In this document: piece after piece, positions 54,863-64,000 of the stretch
Numbering within the stretch: the stretch's first letter is position 1
Layout of the letters: each line of letters opens with the position of its first letter
The notes under the pieces: model-generated
What the model saw: only the letters and a program-made list of their open reading frames with translations
What the model was told of the DNA's origin: nothing
The model's database searches: none
Position numbers and translations under genes: made by a program
DNA from: Distichodus sexfasciatus
Lineage: Eukaryota; Chordata; Actinopteri; Characiformes; Distichodontidae
DNA: 64,000 nt
Direction: 5' to 3'
Assembly (NCBI GenBank): GCA_032718565.1
Contig: JAVGVS010000235.1
Location: forward strand, 310,001 to 374,000

Positions 54863-57841
54863 TCATACTGTGGTGACCCGCATTACCACCTCGCGGTTGG
54901 TGGCGGTGCCAAGCCGGGCATCGCCGGGCCGGATCTGGCTCAGGATGTGTAGGATGGTATAGCCGCAGTGGTGGTTAAGCAGAGTCCGGAGCCTGCGCAC
55001 CCGTTGGCCCCCTCTTCCACCACCACTAGTGAGGCCGTGGGGGCCGGAACGTGAGCCTCGGGCACCTGCCTTGCCACTCGAACTAACCGGGTCCCCCAAG
55101 TCCTTGGCCTTTTCATAGTTCAATACTTTCCACTGCTGGTTGACGGCCTGCCAGCGCTTGAAGATGCGGTACACCGAGGAGCCCTCATGGATGATGAGGC
55201 CTGTGGGGGTTGAAACGCAGATTACGGGTGATGAAAAGACAGTGGTGTTCCACAGGGGTGTGTGTTGGGATCTACAACTGTTCGGCTTTCAGACAAGTTA
55301 ACAATACTGTTGATACCACATTTATTTGTTGTTGATATCATTTATTTATTTATTATACATTTTATTAAGATTTTTTATTCATAAAATATTATTTATAGAG
55401 GTGCTTTATAAATAAAGATGCATAAAGGTATTATTATAATTAGTGGTACCACAACAATTCCCTCAGTAGGGGTGATGCAGTGATAGTGTACGTACAGCAA
55501 GGAGGCACTCACCTATACACACGATGTCCATGAAGCCGTACATGCCGTAGCAGATCTGGAAGAGCAGGTCCTGCCGTTGCCACTTGGCCGAGGGGCTGAG
55601 AGACGACCAGACCAGCCACGAGATGCTGGCGATCAGGAAGAGCGAGCCCAGGATGATGGCAGCGATTTGCACCTTCTCAATCACAGTCAGAGAGATGGCT
55701 TGCCACTGCAAAACACACACACAGAAAATGTGTTAAATCATTCGCAATTAACAATTGTAAAGTCAAAGTAGATAAACTCATCATTTCAGCTCAAGTTTTA
55801 GATTTATATTGGTCTCTGTAAGACGTCTCCATTTGGTGTTTCATTTACCTTCTACGTGAATGTTATACCTGATTTATCTGTAAGACGTTGTATATTACTG
55901 GAAAGAACCACAACATATTGCTTTTTCAGTTTTGCGCATAAAGTTCCTGTGTGACCTATTAACACACGGCCATGAAAACTCATGAGTTAGTTGAGATTGC
56001 ATAAATTATCATTAAGTACACAAAAGATGCATGTTAACATGACTTATTGATCAAATCTTTTTTACAGTGTAGTATTATTGCAGAAAGTTTGGGGGCTTCC
56101 TTAATGTGCATTAATGAGTCATATTTGCTAATTGCTGGACTTCTGGGCAGCTACTGGCCCAATTCCAAAATGGAGAGAAATAAAAACTCTCACTTTCCCT
56201 GCAGCCTTTTATTCATGCAGTAAGAGCGTCTATATTAGCATCAAATTGGAAGGAATGCGTGCAAATATTTGGCTTGTTGTCTACAGAAAGAAGAACACGG
56301 TCAAGGACGGTCTCATTTGGTTTGGAGAAGAAGCTCTCGGCGAAAAGGGAGGGATTTATGTGTTCTAACTCAAGTCTTAAAAGAAGGATGAAATTGCAGG
56401 ATTTCATTCCACCTTTTAAAAAAATCTGAGGAAGTTGCCATTCTGCATTAATATACAGTTTGGTAGTTTAGATTTTAAGACGGCACAAAATGGAAAAGAT
56501 CAGGGCAACGAGTAATGAAACTTAGGATTTTGTTTCTTAATCTCACAAAAATCAGTCATTCTCAATTTTAAGACTGAAACTGACTGATATTTTAGGACTT
56601 ACAAACATATCATCATGCTATATCTGCGGATATGTATTTATTTGTAGAAACAGATAAAGATTTAATTTCAAATAAATTGTCCTTTGAAATCACTATCATT
56701 CTTGGAGGAAACAGGTCGTGTAGGGATCTGTACTGGACTAATACTGGAGATAATGATTTTTATATAACTTACTGTTTAAAATACAACAATAATATATTGG
56801 TTGATACTAAGCTTAGAAATTATTAAAATATAAGTAAATCACAAATAGTAGCATTATAAAAGTTTTCATAAATTCAAGTGTATGAAAATACAAAAAAGCC
56901 AACTGTGGAGTTCCAAACTATCCAACAACACTCATGCTCAACATGGTCCAAGGATCCAGCTTTAGCCTCTGCTTCTTTTATAACCTCTTCATGCATGAAT
57001 TTTGATCCACTAAGTCAAAGCAGGCGATGAATTACCCACCTGATAATACCTCATGCATTAAAGGGTTAGTGGTCATTTATTGTTTGTTGTGTCAATTAGC
57101 TCATATCAGCTGATAATATGGACAAGACGATTAATTGACCGGGCTCTAGTAGAAGTCATCTTTCAATGTAAAGTGTAGCGTCATACATCAGTTGATCTAA
57201 TGTTAAAGGAGGCGTAAGTTAAGGCTGGGCAATAAGCGGGAACATTCAAATGTTATTTTACAACCTTCATTTTGTTTTTTAAGTGTTTGGTCTATGGATG
57301 CAAGCTAACGCCTATAAGATGAATTATTCACCATCGTCTTTCAGAGGCTGTTTCAATCAATGTTAGTTAGTCAGCTAAAATATATTTATAGTTCTCATGT
57401 TAAATCAGGAGCTCATTTTGCTTAAGAAACCTCCCTCTGTTTTCGTTCTCATTTTTTCATGAATAAATTGAACACTAATGCATTAAGTGTTAAACTTTTA
57501 CTCTACGTGATGTGGGATTCATATGTGTAAGTGCAGCAGCTGCTCATGACTTCAAAAGACTTGGCCTCAGTAAGTCAACCCCCACCGATTGAGGAGACGT
57601 AATTCGTACTCTGGTCTTGTATGTGGGTTTTGATTCATTTTTGATGATTTGCCCAGCCGTAGTGTGAGAGGCATGTGGGTTTCACCTGCAGTGGGTTCTT
57701 AGTGCTGATAGCCAGGACTTGGTACTTGAAGTAGCAGAGCTCACAGCTCCAAGAGCCTCGCTCGCTGATCCAGCGGATGAGGCAGGGCTGATGTGTGCAG
57801 CGCACCGAACCATCACAGCGGCACGGACTCAACAGCTCCCC
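54863..57841 (-). CDS. marchf9: Membrane-associated RING-CH E3 ubiquitin ligase 9 (last three coding exons)
   Basis: Read on the minus strand, exons are 57841-57686, 55705-55513 and 55200-54863, with in-phase GT-AG junctions. The first supplies the second part of the RING-CH finger (SPCRCDGSVRCTHQPCLIRW, then SCELC). The second has two membrane segments (IILGSLFLIASISWLVW; LLFQICYGMYGFMDIVCIG). The last carries YRIFKRWQAVNQQWKVLNYE, a Gly/Ser/Arg-rich stretch and the conserved end VMRVTTV. MARCHF4/9 ligases sit in Golgi/endosome membranes and ubiquitinate surface proteins for internalisation. RWISERGSWSCELCYFKYQV matches MARCHF9 rather than MARCHF4 as I know them. The preceding exon (CRICFQGPEQ motif) is not found up to 64000, so the gene is 5'-truncated by the window edge. 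Confidence 0.93.
55706..57685 (-). other. marchf9 intron
   Basis: This is the large intron between the second and third seen exons. It is AT-rich with no repeat family recognised. Frames such as 56132-56368 lack splice or motif support. Confidence 0.5.
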
Positions 57842-60800
57842 CTAAAAGAAAGAACATACAGGTAAATGTTTTTAAAAATTTTGTTTAATCAAAGCAGAGC
57901 TTCAGTAATGTGAGACATTCGTTGTGATTTCATTATAAATCATGAACTTTTAAAGGAGCTTTAAAAGTAAATAAATAAATAAGAGAAAAAGAGAGTGACT
58001 AATTTTTTTAATGGTATTATTTCTTTTTTAACTTTTGTTTATTATTGCTTATCTTGTAGTTTCTACTTAGTTTTTTTAAACCATATTTATTTAATTTGGG
58101 TCTTTTATTTGTTTAGTTTTTATTCTGTCTATAATTTAATTAATAATTTTAATTATATATTTTTTATTATTTATTTTGGGACAAAATAAACATCTAATAT
58201 TTTTATGGATTTTTATTTTGTTATTTACAATATTTATTTATTTGGGGCATTTATTTATTTGTTTGTTTACATATTTAATATATTAATTGAGTTTAATTTA
58301 TGTTTGATTTTTATTATTTATTTTGGTTGATTATTTTTTATTTACATATTTGATATTTTAACTATTTTGGGTTATTACAGTCTGAATTTTTTTGAGACTT
58401 TTATTTAAGTTTATTTACAGTAATAATAATTTCAATGATTTATTGTTGGTTCATTTTAACTTTTAGGGGATCAGAACAGGACTGTGGGTTTTGGAAAAAG
58501 TGTTCATCTCTCGATCACATGATACTGTTTAGGATCCTGACTTACTTTGAACAAATTAAATACAAAGTTATTTTGTTTGTTTGGGGAAAATGAATGTAAT
58601 ATGTTTATAGGCAGATTTATTCAAACTATCTATATTTAAATAAACCTATTAGGCATGTACCGCGTAAAATATTCCACCACTCATACCCAGAATATATAAT
58701 GTAGGAAGTGGGCGTGGAAGAAGTTGAGTAGATGAAATTCTAGCTATTAAATATATTAGCTCCAACCTTAGCTGATCAGGTCAGGATAAGAACCTGTGGG
58801 TGATATATAACTGTATATTAGCTACATACAGTAACTTCCTGCTGGAGTCGTTCTTTGATTTAGAGCCGCGTCCGACATTCTGGCTCTCTTGAGGACTCTG
58901 TGACCTTTCGGTGGACCTCGTAAGTGACCCAGCAGACACGGTTAGAGAATCCATCAAATCAACAGGTTGTGTAAATAATAAATTACTGTTGCAGTGTTGG
59001 CTGGGTGCTGCGTATTGACGTGTGTTCCTGCAGGCGAGTGGCCGTTTGTTGTTGAGGGCCCGAGAGAGCGAGAAAGAAACCGCCAGAGTTAATGAGAGGT
59101 GAGCAAGAACTAGACACAAATCAATACATTTCTGAAGAGAGAGTGAGAGAGAGAGAGATGAGACCGAGGCGAGAGAGTGAGAGAGGCGAGTGAGAGAAGA
59201 AGAGAGAGTGAAGAAGTGAAGGCGAGAGAGAGGAGGTTATGGATTTCGCTGGCATGGCATTACCCCTGTTATTTCATTTTTGTACAGTCTTATCAGAAAT
59301 GGTATTATATTTAATTTTGTATCATTTAAAATTAGCAATTTGGGTCATTAAAAAAATATTTGCTTAGCATATTTAATATTTTGATTGATTATATTTTTGT
59401 TTTTATATTTATTTAGAGATAAATTCATAATTCCTTTAAATGTTTTAAATTAGTTATTCTTTAATTTTGTAAACTTTTATTAAAATTGATTAATTATAAT
59501 TTAATTCTGAATGGAATGAAGGAATGAATGAATGAATTTCAATTCTATTCACATATTTAATATTTTATTTTTTATTCTTGTTTTTAAATTTATTTAGAGA
59601 CATGTAATCCTTTAAATATTTTAAATGAGTTATTCTTTAATTTTGTAAACTTTTATTAAATCTAATAATTATATTTTAATTAATTATAATAAAATAATTT
59701 GTATGATTTTGTTTACTTTTATTAAAATGTAATTTTCAATTCTATTAAATTAGAATTTTAATTTGTAGTATTTTAATTGATTTTATATTGCGATTTTCGG
59801 TATGTGTTTTTATATACATATTTTAAATCTGCTGATGGAGTTTTATTCATTTAACAAGTTATTTAAGTTTTTTAATGTTTTTTGCTTTTTGGAACTCCTG
59901 TTTAGATGCAAATAATATTTTTAATTGATTTATTGTTGGCTATTTATTTTCAAAATATTTATTTATTTATTGTCGATCATTTATTTATTTATTTAGATTC
60001 GTTATTTCTTCTTTTTGAATATAATAGAAAATTATTCATTTATTTAAATATTCAGTCATTCCCACACATTTATAAAGCCAGTGACATCATTGACAAAGAA
60101 ACTTTTATCAATGCCTTTATCACCCTAGATGACATTTTGCAATCAGAAAACCTGTTTTGTATTAAACCATGACCCAAAACACCCCAAATCATCCAGGAAG
60201 TACATAAAAAGCCAAGACAAATGTGATGTCAGACAGGTTGGTCATGCAATTAAACAGATCAGGGAATCAGCAAAACAGCATCTTTTTATGCTGTATGTGT
60301 GTGGGACATACCAGATTCTTCAGGGGAACCTGTAGGCTAAAAGACGTATCGATCGCACACTTCATTCATAGTCACCTAATCATAAAACACAACGCTGACT
60401 CCTCCAGAAAACACGCCACCACTGGACTACTGCAAATGTGCTTAAGCATGCACCATTTTCATCAATGTTTTAATTCAGAGCAAAAGGCAATAAAAAATGT
60501 TCCTGGCAAACAGAAATGCAGGGATGCAGTGAAAAGCGAAATGGACACATGTTGGAGGTAAAGAAAGTGGAAATAAATACTAGATGTCACTCTCACTTAT
60601 TCTAAACTGATCATGATGATCCAGGTTTATTTTTTGCCCACATCGGCCTGATACTGATCGTAGAGATGAGATTGGTGCTGTCTCTAAAAATAAATTAACC
60701 TCTAATCAGGCAAAGCAAAATGACACACCAGGGTGGCAGAGAAAACTCTACATATGCATAAGAAGACAGGAATTATGACTCTGGCATGGAATTATTTATT

Positions 60801-61270
60801 TTTCCTTAAGTCGTTTATTTATTCATTTTTAGTTTTAACTTTATATAATTCTAAGTGTTTACATTTATTCTATAACAAGTGGTTAAGATGTTTTTGTTTG
60901 TTTATTTGAATGCTAGTGGTTATTTTAGTTTTGGAATAATTCATTTCTTTTGTTTTACTATGTTTTTGTTTTATTTACTTATTTACTTTTTAATTTTTCA
61001 TTTACTTTTGACTTATTTACTTTCATTTTTTAAATGTTTATTTCTTTTAGGGACTATTATTTATTTACACCTTGATTTTATTTACATATTTTTATTTGTA
61101 ACTAATTTTATATTTATTAATTTATTTATTAACTGTACGCAGTGTGAGCCTAAACCTTGATAATCGACAATGATTTTTGGGCTGAACTGCAGATTTGTCA
61201 GCCTTGGTTTGAAGCGATCACAATAAACCAGTTCAAACCTATTAATAAATGCAGGTGCAAACAAAACTTG
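57842..61270. other. AT-rich stretch, presumably marchf9 intron
   Basis: TTTATTTATT-type low-complexity sequence predominates (58000-58480, 59270-60080, 60780-61140), with a GA-rich tract at 59120-59240. The upstream marchf9 exon was searched for by motif (CRICFQGPEQ) and not found. No other gene is supported. Confidence 0.5.
59120..59240. repeat. GA-rich tract
   Basis: Imperfect GAGAGA and GAGTGAGAGA repeats. Confidence 0.8.
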
Positions 61271-62029
61271 CAATCACACCAAAAGAAAAGCGACTGACTG
61301 CTTTCGTTGCCAACAAGCCTTAGGGATAGTGATTCCGTGAGGCCGAGGGCCGTTGCATTCTCTCTTTCTCAAGCACCTCAGATCCGTCATCTCCCTAGCT
61401 ACGTTACACCAATTCACAGATTTTCGATAAACACTTTCGGTTGTTTTACTGATGCGCTAGATCATCCTCCTCCCCCTCCTCGGTAAAATGGCCTACAGGC
61501 TCTCCACAGACTACAGAGAAACAACCAAACTGAGAAAGAGATACGTGACTGCGGGCAAGGATTACAGAGAAGTCATTTTGGGAATCATTTTGTGAAAAAT
61601 TGTGGAAAATTGCAGATTCTAGTCAACAATGGATACAAGTCACAGCTTGAAGCAGATGACAAAAAATGGCATGGAATCCAAAGTGCAAAGACTAGATTTT
61701 GTGGCCAGTGCAAAAAAAATCCCCCTACATCAAGCCCATTTCTCAAATATATGCTATCACGCAACACAGCAGATTTGGGGAGATGTTGTAGTAGTTGGTG
61801 TGATTTGGGTAGTGTCACTGCCTCAAACAAAAACTTATCTGTTCTTTTCTGTAACAATTTGCAACTAATATAGTCATCAACACTTTTATTATCCAGACTA
61901 CTCTGTCCCCACCTCCATACTACCAAGAGTGTCATCCTTAAAAGGTAATTGTGTAAAAAAAAGTAAAATGTTTCAGGTCCTTGTTTGTATGCAACTAGCA
62001 TGCATTCAAATAAAAGATTTTTTAGGCTA

Positions 62030-62453
62030 TTTGACCAGAAGAGTGGTGAAATATATAAGCCAGATGGCCTGGCCTCCACAGTCACCTGACCAAACCCAAT
62101 CGAGATGGTTTGGCATGAGATGGACCGCAGAGTGAAGCCAAAAGGGCCAACAAGTGCTCAGCATCTGTGGGAACTCCTTCAAGACTGTTGGAAAACCATT
62201 TCAGGTGACTACCTCATGAAGCTCATAGAGAATGTAAGAGTGTGCTTGTTGATCAAAGCAAAAGTGTGTGGTTATTTCAAGAATCTAAGATATAAAACAT
62301 GTTCTGGGTTATTTCACACTTTTTGTTTTACTACATCATTCCATATGTGTTCATTCATAGTGCCTTCAGTGAGAATCTACAATGTAAATAGTCATGATAA
62401 TAAAGAATAAAACATTGAATGGGAAGGTGTGTCCAAACTTTTGACTGGTAGTG
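62030..62453 (+). mobile_element. Tc1-like transposon 3' remnant
   Basis: Broken frames give WPPQSPDQTQSRW, then DRRVKPKGPTSAQHLWELLQ and DCWKTISGDYLMKLIE, the C-terminal part of a Tc1-type transposase. The end AACTTTTGACTGGTAGTG matches the terminus of the 48998-49550 element. The 5' part is missing. Confidence 0.8.
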
Positions 62454-64000
62454 CAGATATAGTGTAATCAAAGCCATTTTTTAAAATGCTTAATGCACCC
62501 TCATTACCTACATCACACTTACTACGTAAAACCTCCACCACAATCTGTTACATCTCGTCTATACATCATTTATCGGTCGCGACATGTCTGACAGCTTGGT
62601 AATGAGGATGGATATTCCGCCTGGCCCATTCACTGTAATCAGGTTTGTGGAATAATGGGACTCGCAGAAAGAACCTGGTTTTCTCACCTGTTGTAACATA
62701 TCTAGATAATTGAATAACTTCTCTAAGATCAAAGTTGCAGATTAGGGATGAATCTTGAATCTGTCCTAGGAAGGGTTCTAATATGGCATGTCAGACATGT
62801 CAAATTTTAAATCTCAAAATAAGTAAATAAATGTTGATGTTGATGTTTAGGCAGGCTAAATAGGAGTGTCTGGCTTGGGTCTAAACTTTAGAAGCTTTTG
62901 TAACATTCCCAAATGTCATAATCTATGCATGGCTTCAAAATAGAATCTTGTCTGCTATGAGATTGCAACAAATCCCCCAAATGAGGTCTTATATTGCACA
63001 AAGAATGAGCATCACCAAATTAGGATCCCTAGTTGTGCAGGATTATCTCCAACTTATATAATGTTGAGCACTCTCATCACCGGCCTGTGTGAATCTATTG
63101 TAATGTTACATTTATTTTCCTTTTTAAACTTCACCTCTTTAACCTTGTGTATGACCCGTTAAAACACAAAGGAACCCAGGTTTCTTTGTGGATTGTCCAA
63201 ATCATACTGTTAGCACTATTAAATATCTATATGAGTCGATTTATTTTGATGAAACTAGGTCTAGATATAGAAGGGTCTAGAAAAAACTATATTAATTAAA
63301 CATAATAATGTTAAAAAGAGGCGTAATGAAGTTTTGGATATACTTGTTCGCCCTTTATATACTGACAAAATCCCCACTCACGGTGAAGTCTAAATGCAGT
63401 TATTAGTTATTAAGGAAGAAATTGTGTAATAGTAGCTTAACACATGCTCAGGGCCTTAGTGGTGGTAGTTCTGGAGGTGGGAAGGAGCCAGATATAACCC
63501 CACAACCTCTTTGTCCTCCTTAAGCGGCTGTAGACAAAACATCCATTAGATTATTCTGCCTGGCAAACAGTGTGAAATCTATTCACTGGGCTTCACAAGC
63601 ACTGATGACCCCACTAATAAGTGGTTATGCTAGTTACTTGAGAGTATGTGCCAAAAACAACATAAGCCCTACACACACAGCAAATTAAAACAAAATGATT
63701 CAGATAAGTGTAAATTGGACTATAGTTTGTAACCTGCTGTGAATGGGGTACTTAATCATTTGTTCCTTCTTGAATCCCAGTTTATAGTATGAATGTTGGA
63801 TTATAAGCATGGGTTGGAACTACTACTCTTAATCCTTCAATGTTGCAAGAGGCTCAGAGAAAACCATCACCTGAATATTTAAGGTTATGAATTTACCTTA
63901 TAAACATTTGTTGACTCCTTTGAGACACATAAACTGTGATGAAATTATATGTTAAGGAGACACAAATCTACTTTTAGTGAACTAAAGTCTAGGAGGATAA
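62454..64000. other. AT-rich stretch without recognised gene
   Basis: Only a dispersed repeat fragment near 63446-63490 (GGTGGTAGTTCTGGAGGTGG, shared with 54040) is seen. It is presumably intronic to marchf9. Confidence 0.4.

Noticed and set aside
61585..62085. 166-codon minus-strand frame
   Set aside because: It overlaps a Tc1 transposase remnant read on the plus strand and is best explained as its antisense shadow.

Overview
The window is vertebrate nuclear DNA, almost certainly from a teleost fish. It has intron-containing genes with GT-AG splice sites, CpG-rich 5' exons, a dense load of hAT and Tc1/mariner miniature transposons, tRNA-headed SINEs and GT/CT/AAT microsatellites. No prokaryotic features, CRISPR array, rRNA gene or credible functional tRNA gene was seen. 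Gene identities rest on protein families recognised by eye, without database searches.

Layout: (1) 1-7.5 kb is repeat-rich with no recognised gene, apart from a small unidentified reading frame at 3093-3314. (2) About 7.57-20.4 kb on the plus strand holds the PH, ArfGAP and ankyrin exons of an ACAP3-like gene. Its BAR-domain exons are not visible. Several exons carry indels, and a stop codon replaces a zinc-finger cysteine. The gene offers two different C-termini. (3) About 25.1-29.6 kb, plus strand: complete ube2j2, a tail-anchored ubiquitin-conjugating enzyme of ER quality control, 259 aa. (4) About 31.3-48.7 kb, plus strand: complete hipk1-like nuclear kinase, one 5' non-coding exon plus 16 coding exons, 1180 aa. 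(5) About 54.2-57.84 kb, minus strand: the last three coding exons of marchf9, a membrane RING-CH ubiquitin ligase; the first exon lies beyond the window. (6) 57.9-64 kb is AT-rich sequence with Tc1 and other repeat remnants.

The acap3-ube2j2 order and orientation match the human 1p36.33 arrangement as I know it. The hipk1 and marchf9 neighbours do not, so that part looks fish-specific. The genes do not form a pathway. ACAP3 acts on Arf6 at membranes, UBE2J2 and MARCHF9 are membrane ubiquitin enzymes, and HIPK1 is a nuclear kinase.

The most notable signals are the alternative acap3 tail, the clustered lesions in acap3, several nested transposons whose 8-bp target duplications can be read directly, and a hairpin-repeat cluster in the ube2j2 3' region.
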